DNA of 37,575 nt from Folioceros fuciformis (lineage: Eukaryota; Anthocerotophyta; Anthocerotopsida; Anthocerotales). Below, piece by piece: positions 1 to 10,000 of the stretch (position 1 is the first letter of the stretch; each line of letters opens with the position of its first letter). Below the pieces are notes generated by a model that was given only the letters and a program-made list of their open reading frames with translations, was not told the DNA's origin and searched no databases. The stretch spans positions 1 through 37,575 of the forward strand of contig JBNGIO010005394.1 in assembly GCA_049999805.1 (NCBI GenBank). Direction: 5' to 3'. Made by a program: the position numbers and the translations under genes.

Positions 1-192
1 AAAAGTTTATAATAACAAAAAAAAAGAAAAGAGATACATAGTAACTACAAAGCCTAAACCCTAAACCCTAAAAAACAAACACCGAAACGCCAAACCCAGC
101 AAAGCAAACGAAGGCAAAAAAACCCTAAAACCAAGCTTAAGGACCACAAAGATGAAACACCAACGCCGAACCCAGAACCAACCAACCCTCAG
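1..192 (+). repeat. Leader/LTR-like repeat, copy R1
   Basis: This stretch recurs at 5192-5382 (R2) and in part at 5653-5812 (R3). All three share an A-rich start, the block AAGAGATACATAGTAACTAC, several CCCTAAA motifs and a run ending in CAAACGAAGG. R2 and R3 begin with TGGGTACAAACTCC, so R1 is probably cut by the window edge. R1 and R2 also share the ATG at 152 and about 40 bp after it, then diverge near 192. It is probably the LTR or untranslated leader of the gypsy element that follows, but no clean LTR ends or primer binding site are visible. Confidence 0.7.
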
Positions 193-736
193 CCCCTCAA
201 CCCTTCGATGGCTCCAGGATCAGCACCCACTAGTGGCTTACTTGCTAGAAAATACACGAGCTCAACTGGATGCTCGTCCACAGTTATGCCAAGACATGGG
301 TGTCATTCAGCAGGTCATTGGCACGCCATTCACCATGGATGCTGCCCAAGTGGGCAGCTATGCTAACAGACTTAGGAATTACTGGACAAATCTGGCCTCA
401 TTACCTATTTTGAACTTGGCCTTACAGGAGCAACAGCGGGATCCTACTCGACTCCTACAGGATGTGCTAGATGACAATCATACCCCTAAACCTGTCACAG
501 CCAAAGAGAGGGCCCCATGGTTTCCTACCAACACACCAGGTCAGCCAAGGAGGACCTTGCCCACAGTGGTCAGTTATCCTAGTTCCTATGCATATAGGAA
601 TAACGGCCATGGTATGCTCTTTAATGAGGATACCAAGGTGTGGGAGGAACCTATAGTGGAGGAGAGAGAACGGATAATGGGGAGCACATGTCTCCCAAAC
701 TTGTTTTTGCTGCGTCGAAGCTGGATTCAGGACTAG
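152..736 (+). pseudogene. DNMT3-like cytosine-5 DNA methyltransferase, C-terminal half, within gypsy element
   Basis: The 194-codon ORF is not gag-like. After about 13 codons supplied by the leader repeat, the segment YLLENT (about residues 31-36) matches motif VI, whose ENV glutamate assists catalysis. DAAQVGSYANRLRNYWTNL (about 64-82) matches the DNMT3/DRM stretch ending R-x-R-x-(Y/F)-W-x-N. LLQDVLDD (about 101-108) resembles the start of the target-recognition region. FNEDTKVWEEPIVEERERIMG (about 157-177) matches the stretch of DNMT3 enzymes that ends in E-x-E-R-x-x-G. The half with motifs I and IV (cofactor binding and the PCQ cysteine) is absent, so no activity is possible. After IMG the frame is lost. 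It lies directly upstream of reverse transcriptase. Methyltransferases captured by retrotransposons have been reported in charophyte algae and dinoflagellates. The motif match is by eye. Confidence 0.75.
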
Positions 737-778
737 GATTGTCAGCAGCTATCAAACCTCCACCTACTGCGGAGGCCT

Positions 779-2494
779 TTGATTGGATTATGGGTCCTCA
801 GCGAGACTCAAGGTAGAAACAGCAAATTCGGGCCCTGCTTTCGCTGTACTCGGACTGTTTTGCCTTCAACAATGAAGGATTTGAAGAGGTGCAATGTTAT
901 GACGTTCAGGATCAACCTCAACACTACTGAGCCGATCTATAGGCGCAGGTACAGGTTGAGCCAATCTGAATGGGAGATTGTGGAAGCACGCTGCCAAGAG
1001 CTGTATTGGGCTGGACTGATTAGGCCTTCTAGCTCTGATTACGCAGCCGCCACCGTCCTTCCACCAAGAAGGACAGCCAGGGCTTTTGGACTGAAAAGCG
1101 AGGACTACCATCCCATCAATGCAGCAACATCACTCGATAGGTATCCTATGCCTACGCCGGAAGAGTAGTTTGACAACATTGGACAGTCCAAGTTCTTCTC
1201 TACGTTGGATCTGCGACAAGGTTTCAACCAGGTGCCAGTGGCAAAGGAGGATATACCCAAGACAGTATTTCATGGAGCTCACCAGCTGTGGGAGTGGCTG
1301 GTCATGCCTTTTGGGTTCAAGAATGCACCAGTGACCTTCCAAAGGGTCATGGACAAGGTACCTGCAAGGGCCCCTCACTTTCTGTGCTACATAGATTATG
1401 TGCTGGTCCACAGTGTGGACTTTGACACTCATCTAATCCATCTGGAGGACCTATTTCGAAGGCTGCAAAAGGCTCAGCTAACGTGCCACCCAGCCAAGTG
1501 TGAATTCACCATGGATACAGTGGCCCACCTAGGGCACAGGATCCTACCAGATGGTATAACACCACATGTTGCCAAGGCTCAGGAAATCCAGCAGATCTAG
1601 GCTCCAACCAATGTGTCTACTCTTAGGGCATTCCTAGGACTGTGCAATTACTACAGGGTCTATGTATAGACCTTTAGCAGGATTGCTAAGCCTTTGAATG
1701 ATCTATTGCGCAAGGAGATAGCTTGGGACTGGACAGACAATTGTCAAGCTACATTTGAAAGTTTGAAAAGCAAACTGATGCAGATGCCAGTTATGGCCAA
1801 GCTTGACTTTGCCAAGCCATTTGTTCTCCATACAGACTGGAGCACTTTGGGGCTGGGAGCTGTTCTAGCACAAGTGGATGCTGAAGGTTAGGAGAGGGTC
1901 ATTGCCTATGCCTCAAGAAGCATCAATAGAGCAGAAGCAAACTACTCCACCTATGAAGGGGAGTTGCTTGCAGCCGTGTGGGCAATCTATCATTTTTGGC
2001 CTTACCTGTATGGACGAAAGTTCACATTGGTAACAGATCACCAGCCCTTGAAGTGGCTGATGTCCAACACCAAGCTTAGCAGAAAGCTTGCAAGTTGGGC
2101 TATGATACTCCAGGACTATGAGTTTGAGGTGGTTCATAGGCCTGGAACTAAGCACCATAATGCAGATGTGCTGTCACGTCAGCCTAGGCAGAGTAGTGAG
2201 GACAACACTAACGCTCGCCATGACAGTGACATGGAAGAGGCACCTAATGCTGCAGCTTTGGTGACTATGCTGTGCTTGGCACAAGGTTGCACCAACAGTC
2301 GTTTCCAACCACACAAGGATGTGTGGAGTGATGAAGTCATGCTACAGTATGTGAAGACTGGACACATGGATGCCAGCCTGGATGCACACCAACAAGAGAG
2401 GGTGCAGTATAAAGTAGCTCGCTATGAGTGGAGGGATGGCTATTTGCTGAGAAGATTGGCCAACGGGACTGAACGATTGGTGCCACCACTATAG
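779..2494 (+). pseudogene. Ty3/gypsy reverse transcriptase and RNase H, broken
   Basis: Conserved blocks run in order across two frames. There is a linker like LLSLYSDCFAFN (about 838-873, another frame). Then come the RT fingers (RYRLSQSEWEIVEARCQEL), motif A FSTLDLRQGFNQVPV (about 1197-1240), the palm strand VMPFGFKNAPVTFQRVMD, and the catalytic box read as YIDY at 1388-1399 where YIDD is expected. Thumb blocks LRAFLGLCNYYR follow. RNase H begins at HTDWSTLGLGAVLAQ (about 1838-1882) and continues through TDHQPLKWL and HNADVLSRQP. In-frame stops near 1597, 1666 and 1889 and an early frameshift disable it. The last 100 codons lead into the integrase zinc finger. Confidence 0.88.
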
Positions 2495-3592
2495 GAGCGT
2501 GCAGGACTGATTAATAGAGTACATGAAGACTTAGGTCACTTTGGTGTGAAGCGCACCTACAGCTTGCTTCTTCCCCATTTCCATTGGCATGGCATGTTCA
2601 CACAGGTGCGTGAGGAAGTAGCCAAGTGTGCTCAATGTGATAGAGTCAAGGCTTCCTTCAGCAACCCCCACTCAAAGTTACAGCCGCTGCCTATCATGGG
2701 ACTGTTTTTCAGGTGGTCCTGTGACTTGGCTAGGGAATTCCCACGCACACCGCGTGGAAATGTTTATATCATGGTCATGATTGAACATATTTCAAAGTGG
2801 GTGGAGTTGGTGGCGCTGCCAGACAAGGCATCATGCAGCACAACTCAAGCATTCTTACACAATGTGCTTAGTCGGTTTGGGAGCGGCGCCGAGTGTTTGA
2901 CTTACCAGGGGGCTGAATTCAGGGGTGAGTTCCAGGACTTGCTAGATGCTGCACTCATTGATCACCGGCGCACCAGTCGTGATCACCCTCAGGCAAATGG
3001 ATTGGCTGAGAGGATGGTGCAAACCATCAAACGTGCATTGAGGAAGCTGTGTCTCACCAAGCCTAAGACAGATTGGGACTTGGCTTTGCCATACATCGCC
3101 ATGGGCTATAGGATGAGCAGGCATGCATCACTGGCCAACTTCTCACCTTACTTTCTTCTGTTTGGGAGAGAGCCAATACCACATGTGGCCATTGCCCGAT
3201 AGATGCAGGAGGTGCTGAGCTTGGATGATCCAGCAGCATGGGCCAAGGCCATTGGAGAACGTGCAGCCTTATTCAGATAGGTGATGCCAATGGCCATGGC
3301 CAACCTCAGGATAGCCCAGCATCATGATACGCTTAGGTATGCTCACACTAGAAGTGGGAGCTTCCACCCCAAGGTCAGGAAATTTCAGCCAGGGGACTAC
3401 GTTTACCTACAGCGGCAAACGCAGGATCCTTGGAGCCTAGCACCAGCACACATGTGTTACGGGTGTGAGAGGTGCGCAAGAATGGAATACTGTTGCTGGA
3501 AGGATCAGATGAGAGGGTCACCACCGACCACATGAAGAATTGGATTAGAACTTGCAAGGGCTACCACTTTATTTGATTGGTTTCCAATTTGC
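2495..3592 (+). pseudogene. Ty3/gypsy integrase, broken
   Basis: An HHCC zinc-binding segment is visible (DLGHFGVKRT, then CAQC at about 2627-2638). The DDE core has its first Asp in SCDLAREF. The second catalytic position reads TYQGAEF (about 2900-2920) where T-D-Q-G is expected. The Glu is retained in HPQANGLAERMVQTIKRAL. Stops occur at 2492 and 3200 and again before the C-terminal segment, where HPKVRKFQPGDYVYLQR is the post-core domain. A final block in another frame (LLLEGSDERVTTDHMKNW, about 3495-3548) matches the usual C-terminal end of such elements. No chromodomain is visible. Confidence 0.87.
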
Positions 3593-3711
3593 CTCACGGT
3601 CACTTTCATGACCACCAGGCTAGCTGGAAAGCGAGTGCCCAGAAACTTTCTCTTTCACACAACCCTGCTGATTCACAGCCACCTGATCAGGTTGACGCTG
3701 TTTAGCATGAC
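3550..3711 (+). repeat. Tail repeat T1, end of gypsy internal region
   Basis: This is a direct copy of 5031-5190 with scattered substitutions and small gaps. It begins ACTTGCAAGGGCTACCACTT and ends GCTGTTTAGCATGAC. T1 overlaps the last codons of the integrase, so it is the 3' end of the element's internal region. Confidence 0.9.
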
Positions 3712-3728
3712 AGTTGTTAGGCCATGGT

Positions 3729-3795
3729 GATTAATTAGGGCATCTAATTAATCAAATATGTGTAATTAGACTAATCGCATGTAAATTAGTCTAAT
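3729..3795. other. Two adjacent perfect inverted repeats
   Basis: GATTAATTAG (3729-3738) is the reverse complement of CTAATTAATC (3744-3753), with a 5-nt loop. ATTAGACTAAT (3765-3775) is the reverse complement of ATTAGTCTAAT (3785-3795), with a 9-nt loop. They start 18 bp after tail T1. They may be the end of a small inverted-repeat transposon or simple AT-rich hairpins. Function unknown. Confidence 0.7.
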
Positions 3796-4241
3796 CATAT
3801 AATTAGGTAGATCATAGATAGCTAGGTAGGGAACGTGTGATGCGTTTAGGGCTCAGAAGCATCATTGTGCGAAACGGTGGGGAGGTTACGAGCGTGGGTG
3901 GCATGGCACCGACGAAGAAGAGGAGGACTGCGGGCAACGGCCAAGAGCAAGCATGACAGATAAGCGTCAAACTTCTAGGCTTAGACACACAGTTGTTAGA
4001 AGTCCTCTCGTTGAGCCTAAGCCTGCGGTCAAGATGGCTGGCCAAGGAATTGCTTGTGAATCCACTGCTCAAAATCAAAGCGAAAGCGCTAATGAGTTGC
4101 ATCGCGGTGTGAGTATGTGTGGCTGACAATGTGAGCGTGCCACTCCGGGGCTAGGTGGAGGACTTACTAAGACTCGCAAACACAGTTGTTGAGATTGCAG
4201 GATTGGGATCTGGCTCACAAACCTCAAGATTCAGCCAAGCC

Positions 4242-4413
4242 AGCTCACAAGGGCCGTGGTGCTCCGTCGCGGGCATCAGCACAGCACCAGTGAACGACAA
4301 CGCTAAATGTTGAGTTGAGATTCTCAACTCAAGTGCCAGGAGAGCTCACGCACGCTGTGGTGCCCCGTCGCGGGCATCATGGCAGCACCAGTGCACGGCG
4401 GTGCTGAGCGTTG
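4242..4413 (+). repeat. Diverged tandem duplication, about 100 bp unit
   Basis: Copies at about 4242-4312 and 4342-4413 share GTGGTGC(T/C)CCGTCGCGGGC and a following AGCACCAGTG block, offset by 101 bp. They lie in the 1.3 kb that separates tail copies T1 and T2. Apart from this and the hairpins, 3796-5030 shows no gene: its ORFs are short and match no family. Confidence 0.7.
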
Positions 4414-5030
4414 GGCTGGTAGACAACAACGAACTTGTGCGTGTGTGAGCACTAGGAGTTGGGTGGGAAAAACCCCATTGAGTGCGGTTTGAGGCCGTCC
4501 ATGAATCCGAGCTGATTGTGTGGAAGACTCGCTCACGGAGCTGCGGATGTGACTGCACGCCCTGTGATCTAAGGGGCATCCAAGCGGATCTAAACTCGTT
4601 TAGCCATGAACTGGAGCCGGCACGAGCATATTGTGTGTGGGTGTCAACGTCCGTACACACGCAAAGCTGCAGCTGCCGTTTTCAGGACTAAGGGGCTTGG
4701 GTAGACAGCACTGTGCCTGGATCGTGGCGCTGGCTTGGCCTGGGCAGGCTGTGAGCAGGGTGGTCTTGAGTCACTGACGAAGCTGTGGGGACGGTAGCAA
4801 GCACCGTCAACGCTGTTTGTGGAGGTCACCATCGGGATCAGAATCAACGTCTTCGGGACCGCCGTGGTGACGCCGACATGTGCAGTAATTCGTGTTGCGC
4901 ACGCTAGGTGTGAATGGACGGTTGAGAGTCAGCCAGTTGATGCAAACAATCGCTTTGGCTGGACATCACTTGAGAATGTTGTGAGGCTGAGACTGTGTGG
5001 TGACGCTTTTGTATATGATGCCAGATCAGG

Positions 5031-5190
5031 ACTTGCAAGGGCTACCACTTTATTTGATTGGTTTCCAATTTGCCTCACGGTCACATTCATAACCACTTGG
5101 CTAGCTGGAAAGTGAGTGCCCAAAAACTCTCTTTCACACAACCTTGCTAATTCACAGCCAATTGATCAGGCTGGCGCTGTTTAGCACGAC
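5031..5190 (+). repeat. Tail repeat T2, second copy of gypsy 3' end
   Basis: This is a near-identical copy of 3550-3711. It is preceded by unrelated sequence and followed directly by leader repeat R2. The T2-R2 junction probably preserves the original internal-region/LTR boundary of the family. Confidence 0.9.
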
Positions 5191-5191
5191 A

Positions 5192-5382
5192 TGGGTACAA
5201 ACTCCAAAAGTTTGTAATAACGAAAAAGAAAAGAGATACATAGTAACTACAAAGCCTAGACCCTAAAAAACAAAAACCGAAACACCAAACCCAGCAAAGC
5301 AAACGAAGGCAAAAAAACCCTAAACCAATCTTGAGGACCACAAAGATGAAACACCAACGCCGAACCCAAAACCAACCAACCC
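5192..5382 (+). repeat. Leader/LTR-like repeat, copy R2
   Basis: It begins TGGGTACAAACTCCAAAAG and matches 1-192 closely through the ATG-containing segment, diverging at about 5383. Together with T2 it forms a tail-to-repeat junction. Confidence 0.85.
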
Positions 5383-6447
5383 TGCCTGAAACCTGTCTGT
5401 GCACAAACTGGAAGGAGGAAGGGAAAGAAACTAAAAAACTCATAGCCCATAACTCACTCACGAATTCACAACATTAAGTAAGAAAAGAGATACATAGTAT
5501 TTCTAGAAAGTTCCTAAGGAACCACAAAGCCAAAACCCACCAAGCATGCTTGTTTCGAAAACACCATCCATCCATCCCTTGTACCGAACATGAAGGGTTG
5601 GTTTAGGCTCTTAAGAAGTGTAGCCTACACAACCAACAAACCAACAAGGGGGTGGGTACAAACTCCAAAATTTTATAATAACGAAAAAAGAAAAGAGATA
5701 CATAGTAACTACAAAGCCTAAAGCCTAAACCCTAAAAAACAAACACCGAGACGCCAAACCCAGCAAAGCAAACGAAGGCGAAAAAACCCTAAAATCCTAA
5801 AACCAAGACCCGAGGACGAATGTTCAACTTCATTTGAGGTAACTTGAACCAGAAGGTTAAGAGTGTGGATGTGGGTATGTGAGGTGTTTGAGTTGGAAGG
5901 TGATGAGTTGAGAAAGGATTTCTTTTGAAAATTATGGAGTTTTACAGCAGTTAAGAAATTGAGGGACCCAAGGTATGATGTTCATTTATCTGAAGAATAT
6001 TTTAACTCGAGAGATAGAATCATTTTCACCAGAGAGTTTTTACTAGAGAGATTTAATTGATGTCTATCACACTTATCAACTAACACAATCTTTTTTTCCG
6101 GATTCGCTAAAGGTTTAGATGAGGAGTTCTACAATCCACTCTTGAAGATTCTTTCTCCTCTCTTCGAGTTTTCCAATCAGCAACTTTTGAAGCGAGTTTC
6201 TTCTCCCTGCGTGCTCTCACGAGCCAATAAAGTGCTTATAGGTTCTTCCTCTCTTCCCTTTGTTTGTCTAATTGTTTGTCTAAATGCGTATACAGTATCC
6301 AGTTTACTGAAATCTGTTAGAAGTTCGAGTGTCCAATCTCCTCTAAACTTTTTGAGGTAATCCCTGGACATAGTTACGCAAAAGAAAACAGCCTCTCAAG
6401 GAGATTGAGCATACTTTCTTCACTCGGTCTTTCCGGTCCTGCCCTTC
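5383..6447. other. Non-coding stretch, contains repeat R3 only
   Basis: A partial echo of the leader repeat lies near 5478-5525 and repeat R3 at 5653-5812. The rest is AT-rich with ORFs under 75 codons, none recognisable. Confidence 0.6.
5653..5812 (+). repeat. Leader/LTR-like repeat, copy R3
   Basis: It begins TGGGTACAAACTCCAAAATT and follows R1 and R2 through the CCCTAAA-rich block to the CAAACGAAGG run, then ends in CCCGAGGACG where R1 and R2 have an AAGGACCAC-like sequence. It lacks the ATG segment. About 460 bp separates the R2 and R3 starts. Confidence 0.85.
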
Positions 6448-6649
6448 AGCTAAGAAAACTCACGTTATGTAGCTGAGAAACTCTTGTTATGTAGCAAAGA
6501 AAACTCACGTTCTGTAGCAAAGAAAACTCACGTTCTGTAGCAAAGAAAACTCACGTTATGTAGCAAAGAAAACTCACGCTATGTAGCAAAGAAAACTCAC
6601 GCTGTGTAGCAAAGAAAACTCACGCTATGTAGCAAAGAAAACTCACGGG
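6448..6649 (+). repeat. 23-bp minisatellite, about 8.8 copies
   Basis: Head-to-tail units of AGCAAAGAAAACTCACG plus six variable bases ending TGT start at 6448, 6471, 6493, 6516, 6539, 6562, 6585, 6608 and 6631. The second unit is 22 bp and the last is truncated. Variation is mainly in the (T/C)T(A/C) or GT positions near the end of each unit. There are no spacers, so it is not a CRISPR array. Confidence 0.95.
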
Positions 6650-7098
6650 AGGAGGTGACACATGGTACAAGTATTCTAAACAACCACTGTAGACGTACAT
6701 GATCGTAACCAGCTAACCATATGTTGAAAGATGATCAGATACATCCACAAGGACCTCCTGTAAATACAAATATGAAACAAAATCTTTCAAATTATGTCAC
6801 AGCCAGGAGCACCAATGCTTGTGAAGTACCAAGACACGTCCTACTTTATCTCGTACACCTTGGGGCATGGACCAGGCATAGGCTAGCTCCAGCACAACAC
6901 ACCCACGCCAGAAGGAAAGGACTCTTCGAATTGCTGCTGGTGTGACTAGCAGGCAGACTTTCTCATCCAGGTCTGATCATGGTGGTCGCACACACCGGCC
7001 CACGGCCCAAGTATCAAACCACCGTTTCAGACGATTTCACTAGCTGCATTAGGGTCAGTAGCACCTCCACCCTGTGCATGTCCCTTGAGGCCTGCATC
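6650..7098. other. 3' flank of the LHW-like gene
   Basis: No gene is seen. The part next to 7099 should hold the 3' untranslated region of the minus-strand bHLH gene. I could not place a poly(A) site. Confidence 0.5.
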
Positions 7099-10000
7099 TC
7101 ACCACGGACCAACCAAGTCTAGAATTACCCACAGTGCTCCGGTGCCAACCCCCACCAAAGTTACTATCCTCACAAAGGTATTGACAAGGAGCATCCAGGA
7201 CCATGTCACATGCATAGCCATCTTAGACCTCACCTCTACAACGAACTGTGCCCGAATTTTGTCACAACAGACTTCCATGAAGCCCTTAACGATGGTCAGC
7301 CCAAGACCTCGGATCTGATCAGCCAATTGTAGCAAAAGTCCCCGCTTTTCACACATCATCTGTCCGCACCACAGATTAACCCCCAACATCAGCCCTCGTC
7401 AGAAAGCAACCTTCTGTCCCCCATCTCCTTCCCTCTCGCCCTATAAAGTTGGAGAAGGATACTTGCCTCCACCAGCATTTGGCGTGGCTGACTCAAGTTT
7501 TGGACGACAACCTCCCTGCCATCATCCACGGTCAACTTTTGGCTGCCGTTCTGGTCACCCTGCACTTCATCCTGACCACTGGAACAAATCACACCAACTG
7601 ACAAACACACGCTAAAGCTGTGCGGTAAGATGCTGGAAAAGGACAACCTAACCTTCCCCAAAGGCTGTTCCCTACAATTTACCTTGAACCTGCCCTCTAT
7701 ACGTGCAACAGATTGCAGGAGATGGACATGTTTGATGGTCCTTTCCAATAGCGCATCTATGCTACACTGTACACAGCCAACACAAAGGTCACTTTTTCAG
7801 TTGCAGAAGCCTTCCAGTCAAACCTCAAAGCTAGTGGTCCAACCTTCTTCGAATTTGGTACTATCTCTCGCAGTTCTTTCACACGGTCTTGTATTTGCTG
7901 TCGGTCCTTAGGCCGTGGCCTTGGTGCTTCATTGGGCCTGCACCTCTTCCTACAGGCCTTTCCAGCTGATGACTGATCAAGCTGCTTTGTCACCGGTGCA
8001 TCCATGGTTGTCTCATCGTTTAGCAGAGGCGGCCCTGGGCACCAGCTGCTCCCACTCTCGATGCGCGTCTGATCCTGTACCACCTCCTGCAGGGCCTCTC
8101 GACACGACTCATCCATTGTCTTATTCAAGTGATGTCCCTTGAATGGAGGGCATGGTAGTGATGAGTAAGTCCCTGGACTATGCGGGACAGATGCCTGCAT
8201 CATAGTATTCCCTGAAGTAGAGGGAGGATCATTAACCAGCACACGGACAAACTTCACAGGTCAACAATCGTCACACAGTGGCAGCGTGTGTGACCAATGG
8301 CACCAGCGCCGTGTCAACAGTTACTTTTAAAAACATGAATACGAACCAACCAACGGCATCTCTAAGCTTGTTACAAGTCACATAATTCTTGGGTCTCCAG
8401 AAGGAACAGTTTGTCAAACAATCCAGAGGTACGACAGCTATACAGCAGAATGATACAAAGCACACCACACATGCATTACACTCCAACGACAGAACAGGAA
8501 AGAAAGATGCAAAAACGTTAAGATATGGTAGACTCTAGCTCTCAAAAAGATATTCAAGCTGTGCACTGGGAAGGGGAGCAAACCATTTGCAACCGTTGTA
8601 CAGGCTCCTGACACCATGATATGCTGGCTATGAATATTTGAATTTTCACAGCTGGGCACCCATGATAGGCATGAAGGCTGAATTGAATGCTGAGTTTGGG
8701 TCCCAAGGACTGACAACAGTTCACCTGCACGGATGTAGTACAAACCAAGGTCAACTTTGCAGAAAGGGAGGATTGGCGCCATGTAACTTCAGAAGTTCAG
8801 AAGGTCAGTCACCTGAGCTGACATGAAGGCCATCAGACCCCACAAACTGATTTTCTGAAAGTAACCTTGGGGTGCCAGTCAAGCAGGGTTCACCAAACAC
8901 TCCCTGCATATTTTTTGGCTGTTGTGACACCTCATCTCGAAGTCCAGCCACTCTTTGGGTCTTGTAGGAACGGTCCTCCAAATTCTTTTGACATTCTACA
9001 TTTGCCATAATCTGCTGCAGTCTGCGGCTCCCTCCCTGCTGGTGCAAACGTTCCTGGCAAGTGGCATTTCAGTATATATGGACTGGCGACATTTTCACAA
9101 ACTACCGAGGTTTGAAATTCAGCTCTGCTGTGAAGGGCTCACCTCACTTTGCGTGGCACATAGCATCATGTTCAGAGGACAGGGTGGTCCCCTAAGTCCC
9201 ATAGGAGAAATCGACTTGAAATCAGGATCTGTAGCAACAGAAGCTGATCTGACTGGCATGGGTTGGGCTCTTGCAGCCACATGGGGCAGTGCAGTTGGCA
9301 CAGGGAGACCTTGAGATCTGGTACCAGTGTTAGACGGGGATGGCAAACCTTCCGCCAAATCTTTAGAAGATAGGAACAAGCTCTTGACATGAGCCACAAG
9401 ATCCAGATCCTCCATAACCTGACGGCCCACAAGAAAATAGAGAGTCAACGCTACTGTATTCGTACCAAAAAAAAAAGAACCCGTCTAAGCCAAAACATGA
9501 AATACCCAACTATTTCTGTGGAGCCCAGCTGGATTACGCCCTGTGAGACGGCGATTACAGCAATGGTCTGCACGAGGAGAAGCTAGTAAGCAAAACATCG
9601 TAAACTAATGCATCGTGAGAGCGAGGTATAGCTGTCAAAGAAAACGACCGCCAGTCTAGAAGGCATCCCGCTTACCTTGATACCGGCTGCGAACTGATTT
9701 TGCCATCCAGAATGATACTGCGAGCATCAAAGATGTACAATTTCGAAGATAAAGCATCAGGGGAAAGAATAATAAAAGAAAGGAGAAGAAGAGAAAGAGA
9801 ACAAGGACGTAAGACATGGCCACCCTACCTCCATGTTTGGACGGCCAAATGGGCGGGAGCCACCAGCTCCAATAACCCCTCCCTTGTCTCCCCCGCCGAA
9901 GACCCACTGATGCTTGGCAGTGAGAGCCACCCGCCCGATAATTCTGAATGCAACACACTAGTAGTGAGTGAGGAGCACGTTAAGTGAAAGGCAGGGTGTG

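Larger units (their letters stand above)
1..3711 (+). mobile_element. Degenerate Ty3/gypsy retrotransposon carrying a DNA methyltransferase fragment
   Basis: The order on the plus strand is leader repeat, partial cytosine-5 methyltransferase, reverse transcriptase, RNase H, zinc-binding integrase and integrase C-terminal domain; integrase after RNase H is the Ty3/gypsy order. No gag or aspartic protease is visible, so the copy is internally deleted between R1 and the methyltransferase piece. Several in-frame stops (after about 1597, 1888, 2491 and 3199) and frameshifts (about 680-780 and 890-910) break the ORF. Two catalytic aspartates are replaced by tyrosine. The copy cannot be autonomous. 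Its 3' tail is duplicated at 5031-5190, directly followed by R2, suggesting that the original element ended there or that two relics overlap. Confidence 0.88.

Noticed and set aside
1-150. True telomere or subtelomere
   Set aside because: CCCTAAA words are few, imperfect and part of a dispersed repeat found three times within 6 kb.
6448-6649. CRISPR-like array
   Set aside because: Units abut without spacers and the setting is a plant nuclear genome; it is a minisatellite.
7630-8142. Plus-strand ORFs over the bHLH exons
   Set aside because: Shadow frames of the minus-strand bHLH coding sequence.
8954-9314. Plus-strand ORF of 119 codons inside the LHW locus
   Set aside because: It is the antisense of LHW exons 6 and 7, whose minus-strand reading matches the family and splice sites.
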